Shown here: positions 33,062-41,901 of the stretch, one piece after another
Numbering within the stretch: position 1 is the first letter of the stretch
Layout: each line of letters starts with the position of its first letter
Origin: Clostridium neonatale
GTDB lineage: Bacteria > Bacillota > Clostridia > Clostridiales > Clostridiaceae
Assembly (NCBI RefSeq): GCF_001458595.1
Contig: NZ_LN890327.1
Coordinates: 326,178 to 390,177, forward strand
Length of the DNA stretch: 64,000 nucleotides
Direction of reading: 5' to 3'
Notes under the pieces: generated by a model
What the model was told of the DNA's origin: nothing
Database searches by the model: none
Seen by the model: only the letters and a program-made list of their open reading frames with translations
Program-made: the position numbers and the translations under genes

Positions 33062-33079
33062 TGTTATCATTTGTTAACA
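33062..33079. promoter_or_regulatory. Putative LarR operator between larA and larR
   Basis: TGTTATCATTTGTTAACA is a near-perfect dyad (one mismatch) between the divergent promoters. The same half-sites recur as a perfect palindrome at 33801-33828 upstream of larMN, which supports a shared binding site for the Crp/Fnr-type LarR. Confidence 0.6.
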
Positions 33080-33144
33080 ATAAATAATGTGAATAAAAGT
33101 TAATATGCATAAAAATAATAGTGATAGATATAAGGGGGAGATCT

Positions 33145-33801
33145 ATGAATTCAGAATTTTTACTCGACTTTTTAGAAAAAAACAACACGGCTACAATAAC
33201 GAAGAAGCATCATTCATATTTAACTTTTTGTGGTTTAGACGAGCAGTATACATATGTTTTAAAAGAAGGAGTAGTAAAAACAAGTGTTATATTAAAAGAT
33301 GGAAGAGAATTTAATATATCGTATATATGTGCTCCAGATATAATTTCCTTATTAAGAGATGAGGTGAGTGCAAATACATCATCCCCATTTAATGTGAGGA
33401 TAGAATCAAAGGAAGCGGTTTTTTATAAGATTCCAAGAGTAACATTCTGGAAGTACGTTAATAATAATAATAATAAGCTTCAGGAATACATAAAAGAGTA
33501 TTATAGAAATAAATTGATGGAGACCATTTTTAACGAACAAATAATGATAATGAACAGTAAAAAGGGTGCTATATGTGCATTTTTATATAGCCTTATTGAC
33601 AAGTTTGGAAAAGAAGAAAATGGAGAGATAGTTATTGAATTTCCTATTACGAATGAAGAGATTGCTGGGTTTTGTGGAATCTCAACACGTAACAGTGTAA
33701 ATAGAATTCTTCATGAATTAAAACAAGAAAAAGTAATCAATATTGTTGACAAGAAAATACATATATTAGATAGGGAATATATTAAGACATTTACTTTATA
33801 G
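33145..33801 (+). CDS. larR: LarR: Crp/Fnr-family regulator of the lar locus
   Basis: 218 residues from the ATG at 33145, which follows AAGGGGGAG; a GTG 24 bases upstream is less likely. The N-terminal cyclic-nucleotide-binding-type barrel spans about 10-120. The long dimer helix and winged helix follow, with the recognition helix in NEEIAGFCGISTRNSVNRIL. In L. plantarum LarR is activated by L-lactate and switches on larA-E and the nickel transporter; the gene order here predicts the same. Confidence 0.85.
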   Translation: MNSEFLLDFLEKNNTATITKKHHSYLTFCGLDEQYTYVLKEGVVKTSVILKDGREFNISYICAPDIISLLRDEVSANTSSPFNVRIESKEAVFYKIPRVTFWKYVNNNNNKLQEYIKEYYRNKLMETIFNEQIMIMNSKKGAICAFLYSLIDKFGKEENGEIVIEFPITNEEIAGFCGISTRNSVNRILHELKQEKVINIVDKKIHILDREYIKTFTL

Positions 33802-33828
33802 ATGATGTTATCATTTGATAACATCATC
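33801..33828. promoter_or_regulatory. Perfect palindrome: LarR site and/or terminator
   Basis: A 13-base perfect inverted repeat (GATGATGTTATCA with its complement) around TT begins at the last base of the larR stop codon. Its core TGTTATCA..TGATAACA is the larA-larR operator sequence. It is followed by CTATTATTTTT, so it may also end larR transcripts. Confidence 0.6.
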
Positions 33829-33894
33829 TATTATTTTTGATAAATCAGCCACATGCTAAAATTAGTTATGCTATTTAGAAAGTGAGGTTTTATT

Positions 33895-34896
33895 ATGCAT
33901 ATTCCAGATAATTATTTAAGTCCGAAAACGTGCGCAGCTTTTGCAGTAGCTATGTTGCCTGTTGTAATGTATTCGGCCAATAAACTTAAGCAGGAGGTTG
34001 AAAAAAAGAAAGAAACTATTCCTTTGATGGCGATTGCATCAAGTTTGTCATTTTTAATAATGATGTTTAATATTCCTCTACCAGGAGGAACCAGTGCCCA
34101 TGCTGTAGGAGGATGTCTTTTGGCAATTTTGATTGGTCCTTATGCGGCATGTATAGCAATAACGATTTGTTTGGCATTACAGGCACTTCTTTTTGGGGAT
34201 GGAGGAATTCTTGCTTTAGGTGCTAATGTTTTTAATATGGCTTTTATAATGCCGTTTAGTGGATATTACATATACAAATTATGTACGAAACTAATGAAAA
34301 AGAGAGGGGAAATTATAGGTGCAGCTTTAGGCTCGTATCTTAGCATAAATTTAGCAGCCTTTTGTGCTGCGGTAGAGCTTGGTTTACAGCCTATAATTGC
34401 TTATGATGCATTTAATAATCCATTATATAATCCATACCCTTTATCAATATCTGTGCCAGCAATGGTTGGTTCACATATGCTTATTGGAATAGTGGAAAGT
34501 ATTTTTACGGTTTCAGTTTACAGGATTATAAAGAGAGAAAATTTTAATACAGGAGATTATGAAAATAAGAAAAGTATAAGAGTGAAAAGGCTTTATAAAT
34601 TAATAATATTATTAATAATTTTATGTCCTATAGGGCTTATTGCAAGTGGTACTGCTTGGGGCGAATGGGATATAACAGAACTAATGGAGAATTTAAAATC
34701 TTATAATATATCACAGTATGTTCCGCAGGGGATGGAAAATGGATTTAGTTTTAGTGCGTTATTTTCAGATTATACTATTTCAAATATGCCATCTAGCATT
34801 TCCTACATTTTATGTGCAGTAACAGCTATAATAATTTTCATACTCGTTTACCGTATTATATTTAAGAAGGAAAGAAAAAATCATGAAAATGCCTGA
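33895..34896 (+). CDS. larMN: LarMN: nickel ECF transporter substrate-binding subunit (CbiM/CbiN-type fusion)
   Basis: 333 residues. It begins MHIPDNYLSPKTC, where His2 is the metal ligand of CbiM/NikM proteins, and has seven to eight membrane helices. A second part (from about 225) with GTAWGEWD and a C-terminal helix resembles the PDGLE/NikN module. Nickel import feeds the racemase cofactor. It overlaps larQ by 14 bases. Confidence 0.9.
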   Translation: MHIPDNYLSPKTCAAFAVAMLPVVMYSANKLKQEVEKKKETIPLMAIASSLSFLIMMFNIPLPGGTSAHAVGGCLLAILIGPYAACIAITICLALQALLFGDGGILALGANVFNMAFIMPFSGYYIYKLCTKLMKKRGEIIGAALGSYLSINLAAFCAAVELGLQPIIAYDAFNNPLYNPYPLSISVPAMVGSHMLIGIVESIFTVSVYRIIKRENFNTGDYENKKSIRVKRLYKLIILLIILCPIGLIASGTAWGEWDITELMENLKSYNISQYVPQGMENGFSFSALFSDYTISNMPSSISYILCAVTAIIIFILVYRIIFKKERKNHENA

Positions 34897-35686
34897 TTGG
34901 TTAGAAAATGATGAAAATTATAAATTAAATACTAAAAAAGATGATTATGTAAGAAAAAATATTATAAGATTTAATAGTTTGATCAAGCTTGTGCAAAGAG
35001 AAAATGTTTATAATTGCAATAATGAAATTAACTCATCTTTAAAGATCTTATCATTAATTTTATTGATGGTCTTAATTAGTGCAAGCCGTGATACGTATCA
35101 GTTATGGATTTGTATCTTATTTGTTATGATTCAAATGTCCTTAAATTCAGGGAAGATAATACTAAACATATTAAAAAAATCATTGCTCATGTTTATTTTC
35201 CCTTTGATAATATTTATTCCATATGCAATATGTGCGCCAATAAGCATTGCATTGATTTATTATTTAAAGATATTTACTATGATGATTGAAGTACAAATAT
35301 TTATATCTGGCACTACGATATATGATGTTGGACAATCATTGAAGCAAATACGTTGTCCAGATGTTATTATTTTTGTAATGGACATAGTAATTAAGTATTT
35401 AAATTGTACTGCATATTTGATACGTGATGTATTGCAGGCTATAAATATACGTAATGTTGGAAAGGATATTCATAAATATAATACAATTGGAGGATTATTT
35501 TCTAAGATATTTATTAAAGTGAAAAGATGTGGTGAAGAATTATATAATGCTATGGAATGCAGGGGATTTACAGACACCTATGCAAAGCCATCTGTAAAGC
35601 ATATGAGTAAGAAAGATGTTTTATTTATTTTGTGTCATATTTTATTTATAGTTATTTATTTTTATGTAAGGAGTTATATGCAATGA
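34883..35686 (+). CDS. larQ: LarQ: ECF transporter transmembrane (T) component
   Basis: 267 residues of the CbiQ type. The N-terminal 45 residues are cytoplasmic, followed by about five membrane segments. The coupling-helix motifs include CGEELYNAMECRGF, the A-x-x-x-R-G motif that touches the ATPase. It is translated with overlap from larMN and ends in ATGCAATGA, overlapping larO. Confidence 0.88.
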   Translation: MKMPDWLENDENYKLNTKKDDYVRKNIIRFNSLIKLVQRENVYNCNNEINSSLKILSLILLMVLISASRDTYQLWICILFVMIQMSLNSGKIILNILKKSLLMFIFPLIIFIPYAICAPISIALIYYLKIFTMMIEVQIFISGTTIYDVGQSLKQIRCPDVIIFVMDIVIKYLNCTAYLIRDVLQAINIRNVGKDIHKYNTIGGLFSKIFIKVKRCGEELYNAMECRGFTDTYAKPSVKHMSKKDVLFILCHILFIVIYFYVRSYMQ

Positions 35687-36405
35687 TTACATGTGATGAA
35701 GTATATTTTGATTATGATAATAGCTCAATTCTTGAAAATATTAATTTTACAATTAATAAAGGTGAATTTGTTGTTATAATGGGAGACAATGGATGTGGAA
35801 AATCTACTTTATTGAAGATATTGAATGGTATTATCTTTCCTAGCAGAGGAAGATATATAGTTGAAGGAAGAGATATTAACAGTAGATATTTAAAGAATAA
35901 TTATAATCTGTCATTATTTCATCAAAATATAGGATTCATATTTCAAAATTATGAGGTACAACTTTTTAATGCTACAGTATATGATGAAATTGCTTTTGGA
36001 ATAAGAACCATGGGATTAGAAGAAAAAGAAGTAAATAAAAGGGTAATGGATTGCCTTAAGCTTTTAGATATAGAAAAATTAAAGAATAGAGTTCCGTATA
36101 ATTTATCTGGCGGTGAAAAAAAGAAGGTTGTAATAGCAGCAGTTTTAGCTATGAATCCTAAAATAATAATTTTGGACGAACCATTTAACGGATTATCAAT
36201 GCATTTTCAAGATGAGATATTATTTTTGCTGAAGCAGTTAAATAATTTAGGGAAAACTATTATATTAACTACCCATAGATATGATCAAGTAAAGGAGGTA
36301 GCTAATCATTTTTTGATATTTAAAGAAAAAAGTATTAAATACGATTTATCAAGTGAGCAATTAAAAAAACATAGAGATATAGAAGAATATTGCAGGCTGT
36401 TGTAA
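35683..36405 (+). CDS. larO: LarO: ECF transporter ATPase
   Basis: 240 residues from the ATG at 35683, which overlaps the larQ stop and follows AAGGAG. It has Walker A GDNGCGKST, a Q-loop FIFQNYEVQLFN, the signature LSGGEKKKV and Walker B IIILDEPF, with the switch histidine in TTHRYDQ. It powers nickel uptake through LarMN-LarQ. All catalytic residues are present. Confidence 0.92.
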   Translation: MITCDEVYFDYDNSSILENINFTINKGEFVVIMGDNGCGKSTLLKILNGIIFPSRGRYIVEGRDINSRYLKNNYNLSLFHQNIGFIFQNYEVQLFNATVYDEIAFGIRTMGLEEKEVNKRVMDCLKLLDIEKLKNRVPYNLSGGEKKKVVIAAVLAMNPKIIILDEPFNGLSMHFQDEILFLLKQLNNLGKTIILTTHRYDQVKEVANHFLIFKEKSIKYDLSSEQLKKHRDIEEYCRLL

Positions 36406-37096
36406 TTATTTTTATCAGATAAAGAGTGAAGTATAGATTTTGTGAAAAATAAATTCAAGATATTAAAATAAGACCAGCTAATAATAGTCAAGTAAATTTC
36501 TAAAAAATATTAATTTAAAAAAAGAGCATAGCAAATAAACCATTCAAAAACACGAATGAGGGAAGGTGGTTCAGACATTTTCTAGGACTGGTTATGCAGC
36601 CAACCCAGGACAGTAGATAGCTTTGTGTAAAAACAAAACCATCTACTTTTTTGGGGACTTATGTCAATATAGTAGACACATTTTTTAGTTTTTTAAGCAG
36701 TTTTTAAAATAGAATTTAAAGCCGGAATATATCTTGTTTTGTAGAGGTTCTTATTAACAAGACACAGGATCAATGTCGTAAGCTTAAGGGAAATATATAA
36801 CAATTCACTTGAACCTGTTGTTCTAGGCTTTAGATTTTACTATTTGTTGTAGTATTATCTAAAGCCTTATTTTATGGGATTCTATAATAGATAAAATGTT
36901 TAGTGAAGGAGGTAGGATTATATTTATATCATTTATGTGATTAAAAATTAATTGAAATATTTTATCATAGAAAAAACGCATGATAAAACATGAAATATAA
37001 GTATTTTACATATTTATGTTTGTTCTATAAAATAATAGTGTATTAAATAGAGTGTAAATGTTAACAAGAAAACAATTTTATATGATGAGGTAGTTT
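36406..37096. other. 690-base spacer with IS debris and a terminator
   Basis: 36540-36700 contains pieces of insertion sequence ends. One part matches the 28186 hairpin in reverse, and CTTATGTCAATATAGTAGAC resembles the left end of the IS at 39202. A hairpin GGCTTTAGAT/ATCTAAAGCC at 36828-36870 followed by TTATTTTA is a probable terminator. No coding frame is supported. Confidence 0.4.
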
Positions 37097-37575
37097 ATGA
37101 GTAAAAAGTATGAAACTTTAGCTCAAAGTATTGTTGAAAAAGTTGGTGGCATTGAGAATATTAGTAATGTATATCATTGTCAAACTCGACTACGTTTTAA
37201 TTTAAAAAATGATGATAAAGCAGATCAAAAAGCGTTAGAATCTATGGATTGAATCGCAAAAGTAATGATTAGTAATGCAGTGTTTCAAGTTGTAATTGGA
37301 ACTCATGTAAAAGAGGTTTATGAAGAGGTAGAAAAAATAGTACAACCTCAAAAATTAAAGGAAGATATTACATCTAGTAAAAAGAAAAATCCAGTAAGTG
37401 TATTTATTGATTTTATATCGGGAACATTTATGCCTGTTATTCCAGCAATGTCTGGGGCTGGTATGATTAAAGCAGTACTAGCATTATTAACTGTCTTTAA
37501 TATCATATCAACAGATTCACAGACATATTACGTATTAAATTTCTTTTCTGATGCGGTATTTTATTTGAGGAGGTT
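37097..37575 (+). pseudogene. Beta-glucoside PTS IIBC, nonsense-mutated and truncated
   Basis: From the ATG at 37097 the frame encodes a IIB domain with the active cysteine in YHCQTRLRF. A TGA follows at 37250-37252 (ALESMD*IAKVMIS), then the rest of IIB and the first IIC helix (GTFMPVIPAMSGAGMIKAVL). It fades at about 37565 into the start of the next gene. The remaining IIC and IIA are missing. It is a paralogue of the intact gene at 59735. Confidence 0.8.
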
Positions 37576-37577
37576 AT

Positions 37578-37910
37578 ATGAACAAAGAAGAAATTATGGC
37601 ATGCTGCTGTATATCCAAAGATATATTTAATAGATATTTTAGTTCAGAAATTATAGAAAATGAAACTGATTTTAATGATGATTATATAAGAGAAAATTCT
37701 TTAGCTATATCACTTGAAAAAAAGGGTTTTACTTTGCCCAATATACGTAAAGATCTTATTTTGGATAAGAATGAACAGGATAATTACGAAAGAATGCTAA
37801 TTATGTTGCAAAGTAAAAGACAAATTGTATTAGATAAAGTGCATGATGAAGAGCAATACTTAAGTGAATTGGATTACTTAATTTTTAATTTAAGGAAATT
37901 GCAAAAATGA
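37578..37910 (+). CDS. Hypothetical protein, MerR-like effector region
   Basis: 110 residues, helical and charged. The start MNKEEIMACCCISKDIFNRY could be a degenerate helix-turn-helix, and the C-terminal half (ERMLIMLQSKRQIVLDKVHD) is coiled-coil-like as in MerR dimer helices. GAGGAGG precedes the ATG. Its stop overlaps the start of the membrane protein gene (ATGA), so the two are one operon. Its role is inferred only; it may regulate the pair. Confidence 0.5.
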   Translation: MNKEEIMACCCISKDIFNRYFSSEIIENETDFNDDYIRENSLAISLEKKGFTLPNIRKDLILDKNEQDNYERMLIMLQSKRQIVLDKVHDEEQYLSELDYLIFNLRKLQK

Positions 37911-38572
37911 AATATATTCTAAGAATCATGATCTACTTTTTTGGACTCTTCATCATTACGATAGGCATTAATCTTTCTATTGTATCAGGACTAGGAATTT
38001 CACCAGTATCAGCATTTACTTTACCAATCAGTAAAAGTCTAAATATGAGTTTAGGAGCAGTAACAACTTGTGCTTACGTCGTTTTTGTATTCATGCAGTA
38101 TCTATTATTAAAAGAAAAATTTAAAAAAAGAAATATATTGCAGATACCTTTCAGCATTGCCTTTGGCTTTTTCGTTGATTTTACTGGATCTTTTATGAAT
38201 AATATTGAGTTGAATAGTTATGGAGCTCAATTTCTTGTTTTGATTTTCAGTATTATTATTTGTGCGGTTGGAGCCACTTTGTATATTGTGATGGATATTG
38301 TTCCTAATGCTCCTGAGGGATTACAATTATCTGTATGCGAAAGGTTCAATCTTCCCTTTTCTAAAGTGAAAATTGCTTCAGATTGTATATTTGTTTTTAT
38401 TGGTTTTATGATTACCTTTCTTTTCCTGGAAGGAAATACAGCAATTCGTGAAGGCACGATTTTGTCAGCGCTATTAACAGGAAAAATAATTGGAGTATTT
38501 TCTAAGAAAGCAGGTTCAATGTTAAAGAAAATTGCATTTTATGATCAAACAGATACATCTTGTATAAGATAA
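37907..38572 (+). CDS. YczE/YitT-like membrane protein
   Basis: 221 residues with five to six membrane helices. GLGISPVSAFTLPISKSLN and a later GATLYIVMDIVPNAPEGLQL are features of the YczE/YyaS family of integral membrane proteins with unknown transport or regulatory role. It is translationally coupled to the preceding regulator-like gene. Confidence 0.75.
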   Translation: MKYILRIMIYFFGLFIITIGINLSIVSGLGISPVSAFTLPISKSLNMSLGAVTTCAYVVFVFMQYLLLKEKFKKRNILQIPFSIAFGFFVDFTGSFMNNIELNSYGAQFLVLIFSIIICAVGATLYIVMDIVPNAPEGLQLSVCERFNLPFSKVKIASDCIFVFIGFMITFLFLEGNTAIREGTILSALLTGKIIGVFSKKAGSMLKKIAFYDQTDTSCIR

Positions 38573-38604
38573 CTTCTGTAAATTGACTAAAGGAGGTTTT
38601 TAAA

Positions 38605-38683
38605 ATGAATACGGTAATTGTTTATTATTCATATTGAAAAATTAAGTAATCCAGAGGAAATGACGATTGCTTTAGCAGATTAG
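38605..38683 (+). pseudogene. Flavodoxin relic
   Basis: AAAGGAGG and an ATG start MNTVIVYYSY, the first strand of a flavodoxin, which stops at once. After a shift, KLSNPEEMTIALAD resembles a flavodoxin end. The core is deleted. Confidence 0.4.
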
Positions 38684-38717
38684 AAATTGAAAGAAAATAA
38701 ATAGGAGGAAATGTTAA

Positions 38718-39201
38718 ATGAAACGACCATATATATTCTGTCATATGATGACTTCTTTAGATGGTAAGATTACAGGATCTTACATGAATACACCAGAAGG
38801 AAATTTAGCTGGAAATGTATTTTATGATATTGCATTTGGAAAGAATGCATACTATAAGCATCAAGGATGGTTATCAGGTAGAGTGACAACGGATGATAAC
38901 TTTACATTTTATGAGAAGCCAGATTTAAATGAAAATGATCCAAAAGTTCCTGAAGGAGATTTTATTTCTGAAGTAGATGCAAATATGTATTATGTATCTG
39001 TTGACCCATCTGGAAAATTGGGGTGGAAGAAAAATACATTAACTTATGTAGATACAACTGCACATGTTCTTGAAATTTTAACAGAAAAAGCTTCAAATTC
39101 ATATAAAGCGTTTTTAAGACGTTTGGGGATTTCTTACATAATTGCAGGAAAAGATGAATTAGATTCTGAAATGGCGATGAGAAAATTATATAAATTTGGT
39201 C
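38718..39201 (+). pseudogene. RibD C-terminal-domain reductase (dihydrofolate reductase fold), interrupted by an IS
   Basis: AGGAGGAAATG precedes the ATG. About 161 residues match the RibD_C/DHFR-like reductases: YIFCHMMTSLDGKITGSY, LSGRVTTDDNF, then LGISYIIAGKDELDSEMAM. At the LYKFG position, just before the usual glycine-rich loop, the insertion sequence begins. The missing C-terminal third is not found on the other side, so a deletion followed. Confidence 0.75.
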
Positions 39202-39239
39202 TTATGTCAATATCTTGGACACAAAGAGTCAAACTTTTT

Positions 39240-40061
39240 TTATGCTGCACTTCTAGCTAATAATTCACATTGATCAGGAGTCATATAATTAATAGAAGAG
39301 TGTAGTCTTTTTTTGTTATACCATGCTTCAATATATTTAAAAATAGCTATATTAGCTTCTTCGAAGGTACGGTATGTATTTCTATATATTTCTTCCTTCT
39401 TTATAGATGAATGAAAAGATTCTATACAAGCATTGTCATATGGACAACCTTTCTTACTAAATGATTGTGTAATATTAAGCTTTTTACATATTTCCTTTAA
39501 ATCATTACTAGTGTATTGAGAGCCTAAGTCAGTATGGAATATTAACTGCTTATTTTTATCCGGGCTTTGGTTGTAATGGGCGTTTTTTAAAGCCTTAACA
39601 ACTAAATCATTAGTCATTCTTTTACCGAAAGCGTAGCAAATTATTTTTTTAGAATGTAAGTCAAGAACAGAAGCCAAATAGCACCAACCATCTTTGATAG
39701 TATGAATATATGTAATGTCTCCTACCCATTTTTCATTAATAGAAGTGGTCGTAAAATCTCTTTTCAAAACGTTTTCTAGACCTTCTACTACTTTTTTATT
39801 TGAATGAGGTTTGTATTTTTTGACAGTTATTGCGCAAAGATCAAGGTCCTTCATTCTTCTTTGAACTCTTTTCAAAGAGACGTTAAAGCCTTCTGTACCA
39901 AGTATATGATGAATCCTAGGAGCACCATATATACCTTTATTAGCTTTATATATCCTTATAATAGCTGCTTTTAATGCCTCATTTTCTAGTTTTCTTATAG
40001 ATTTAGTTTTGTCAAGAGATTTATAATATGTGCTTCTGGCTACGCCCAGAACGGAACACAT
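39240..40061 (-). CDS. IS3-family transposase OrfB (DDE integrase core)
   Basis: 273 residues with HTH_21 and the rve core. The catalytic triad lies in WVGDITYIHT, FHTDLGSQYTS and ACIESFHSSIK. The end NKKRLHSSINYMTPDQ is typical. The frame is open upstream over the end of OrfA, as expected for a -1 frameshift fusion. It appears intact. Confidence 0.9.
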   Translation of the reverse strand: MCSVLGVARSTYYKSLDKTKSIRKLENEALKAAIIRIYKANKGIYGAPRIHHILGTEGFNVSLKRVQRRMKDLDLCAITVKKYKPHSNKKVVEGLENVLKRDFTTTSINEKWVGDITYIHTIKDGWCYLASVLDLHSKKIICYAFGKRMTNDLVVKALKNAHYNQSPDKNKQLIFHTDLGSQYTSNDLKEICKKLNITQSFSKKGCPYDNACIESFHSSIKKEEIYRNTYRTFEEANIAIFKYIEAWYNKKRLHSSINYMTPDQCELLARSAA

Positions 40062-40114
40062 AGTCTTAATATCATAGTTGGTTTTATTGCTGTCTATAAA
40101 TTCTATTACTTCAT

Positions 40115-40387
40115 CTAATTTTTTGTTGCAAATATGGCCATAGCTTTTTTTAAGATTTCATTTTCCTCTTTAATTCTTACCATTTCTTTTTTTAGTTCTT
40201 TAACTTCTTTTAATGTCATAACTTCATTTTCATCTACTTTAATTTCTTTTACATCTTTAATCCAGCCATTGATTGTTGATCTTGCAATGCCATATTCGCT
40301 ACTTAGCTCTGCTAAGCTAATTCCTGATTTAAATAAGTCTACTATCATATCTTTATATTCTTGATCATATCTTCTGCCCTTTCCCAT
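40115..40387 (-). CDS. IS3-family transposase OrfA
   Basis: 90 residues from the ATG at 40387. The helix-turn-helix YDQEYKDMIVDLFKSGISLA is followed by a leucine-zipper-like coil ending KKAMAIFATKN. An ATG 12 bases earlier is possible. It is fused to OrfB by frameshifting in this family. Confidence 0.88.
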   Translation of the reverse strand: MGKGRRYDQEYKDMIVDLFKSGISLAELSSEYGIARSTINGWIKDVKEIKVDENEVMTLKEVKELKKEMVRIKEENEILKKAMAIFATKN

Positions 40388-40476
40388 ATATGGACACATC
40401 CTTTCTAACTAAATATTATTTTACTTAGTTCGACTTAATGTGTCCACTACTTTATACTAACATCAAATTCCTTATT

Positions 40477-40860
40477 ATGTATTCATTGAAAGAAGTTTGT
40501 CAGCTTTGTAACATGACATATGATACTTTGAAATTTTATTGTAATAAAGGATTAGTACCTAATGTTAAAAGAGAGAAAAATAATTATCGAATTTTTGATG
40601 ATAACAATATTGGTTAGTTAAAAAGTCTATCTTGTTTAAAAAAATGTGGTATGAGTATCGAAGAAATAAAAGAATATTTGGATTATTGCTTACAAGGGTA
40701 ATCAATAATTTCTGAAAGAAAAGTAATTTTATCTCAAAAGAGGGAAGCACTTATTGAGCAAATGAAAATCATACAAGAATATATTGATACTAAACAGCAA
40801 TTTTATGACGATATTTTAGATGGCAAGATAGAGTATAAAAGCAATTTGATTGTTAAATAA
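40477..40860 (+). pseudogene. MerR-family regulator with two nonsense codons
   Basis: One frame with stops at TAG (after DDNNIG) and TAA (after YCLQG). It encodes a MerR winged helix (SLKEVCQLCNMTYDTLKFYC) and the dimer helix (SERKVILSQKREALIEQMKI). The start lies directly beside the IS right end and has no ribosome site, so the promoter was lost with the IS event. Confidence 0.75.
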
Positions 40861-40954
40861 AAGGCTCATAGCCGTTTGTGATTGTTACTTATCTATTATG
40901 AGTAAATTTACGATAGCTATAAGTCTTTTTATATTTTAGGAGATAAAAGGGAGT

Positions 40955-41104
40955 GAAGAGCAAGCAACAGATACAACAATAAAAGCAATCAAAATGGGAT
41001 TAGATAATGAATCAATAAGTAATCTCACATGACTTACAGAAAAGGAAATAAATATGCTTAGAGAGCTCAAAATAATTAGAGGACTAAAGAGGATATTGAG
41101 GTGA
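40955..41104 (+). pseudogene. C-terminal fragment of an Rpn-family protein
   Basis: The frame EEQATDTTIKAIKMGLDNES, then an in-frame TGA and LTEKEINMLRELK, is the helical tail common to Rpn/YhgA-like proteins. It is a third relic of the family in this window. Confidence 0.5.
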
Positions 41105-41172
41105 CCCCAAAAAGTTAGACCCCAAAAACGACCTCCTAATCGTTAGATTTTTTGGTCTAACTTTTGGGAGTC
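41102..41172. repeat. Fused IS-end palindrome
   Basis: GACCCCAAAAAGTTAGACC and GGTCTAACTTTTGGGAGTC stand as inverted repeats only about 30 bases apart. This is what remains when an IS3-type element is deleted internally. Confidence 0.5.
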
Positions 41173-41211
41173 GGTTCAAGGTCAATACCTTTTTAGATTT
41201 ATAAATAGAAT

Positions 41212-41267
41212 ATTGACCAGGTGGTCTATAGATGATATGATTTATAATAGTAGACCACCTGGTCAAT
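41212..41267. promoter_or_regulatory. Promoter with TetR-type operator
   Basis: ATTGACCAGGTGGTCTA (41212-41228) and its exact complement (41251-41267) flank TATAAT (41243-41248). They lie immediately before the TetR gene ribosome site, so a repressor dimer pair bound here would cover the promoter. The 17-base arms are perfect and 22 bases apart. Confidence 0.8.
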
Positions 41268-41281
41268 AAAAGGAGGATAAT

Positions 41282-41887
41282 ATGAGTGAAAGAGAGTGTC
41301 ACACAAGTGTGAAAGAAAGAATAATCAATATAGCACTTGAAGAATTTGCACAAAATGGATATCAATCAGCATCTACAAATGTTATTTGTAAAAAGGCTAA
41401 AGTATCAAAAGGATTACTTTATCATTATTATGGATCTAAGGAAAATCTATATTTATCTGTGCTTAGATACTTTATTGATGAATTTAAAGAAAATATAACT
41501 ATATATATTGAAGATAGTAATAAAAAGGGAATTGATTATATAAGTGAATACTTTAATGCTAAATTTAAATTTTTTGGAGAAAACCCACAGTACTCTAAAC
41601 TTGTTTTAAATTTATTATTAAACAACAATATAGAAGGTGCAGAAATATTAGCTAATGAGTTTGAAGAGTATAATAATGTTCTTTTATATGAGATTATAAA
41701 GAACATAGATTTTAATCCTAAATTTAATAGAAATAAAGCATTTGAATTAATAGTTATGATAGGTTCAAAGTTAGAAGAAAAACATATGAAAGATATAGAA
41801 TCTAAGGATAAACATATTGTTATAGAAGAGTTTAGAAAAGACCACAAGATAATGTTAGAAATGGTCTTTGAAGGTATTGATAAATAA
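41282..41887 (+). CDS. TetR/AcrR-family repressor
   Basis: 201 residues. The N-terminal helix-turn-helix is IALEEFAQNGYQSASTNVIC with KAKVSKGLLYHYYGSKENLY, the canonical TetR motif. The ligand domain of about 140 residues is unspecific. AAAGGAGG precedes the ATG. It probably represses itself and the antiporter 14 bases downstream through the palindromes at 41212-41267. Confidence 0.9.
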   Translation: MSERECHTSVKERIINIALEEFAQNGYQSASTNVICKKAKVSKGLLYHYYGSKENLYLSVLRYFIDEFKENITIYIEDSNKKGIDYISEYFNAKFKFFGENPQYSKLVLNLLLNNNIEGAEILANEFEEYNNVLLYEIIKNIDFNPKFNRNKAFELIVMIGSKLEEKHMKDIESKDKHIVIEEFRKDHKIMLEMVFEGIDK

Positions 41888-41901
41888 AAGGAGGAATCTA
41901 G

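Larger units (their letters stand above)
39202..40464 (-). mobile_element. IS3-family insertion sequence (about 1.26 kb)
   Basis: Two overlapping transposase frames on the minus strand lie between related ends. The left end has TGGACACAAAGAGTCAAACT (39216) and the right end, reversed, has TGGACACATTAAGTCGAACT. Similar bases continue outward (ATGTCAATAT against ATGTTAGTAT), so borders at 39202 and 40464 are more likely than 39216/40446. No target duplication is visible, and flanking genes differ on the two sides, so one side has been rearranged. A solo right end lies at 49158-49240. Confidence 0.7.
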
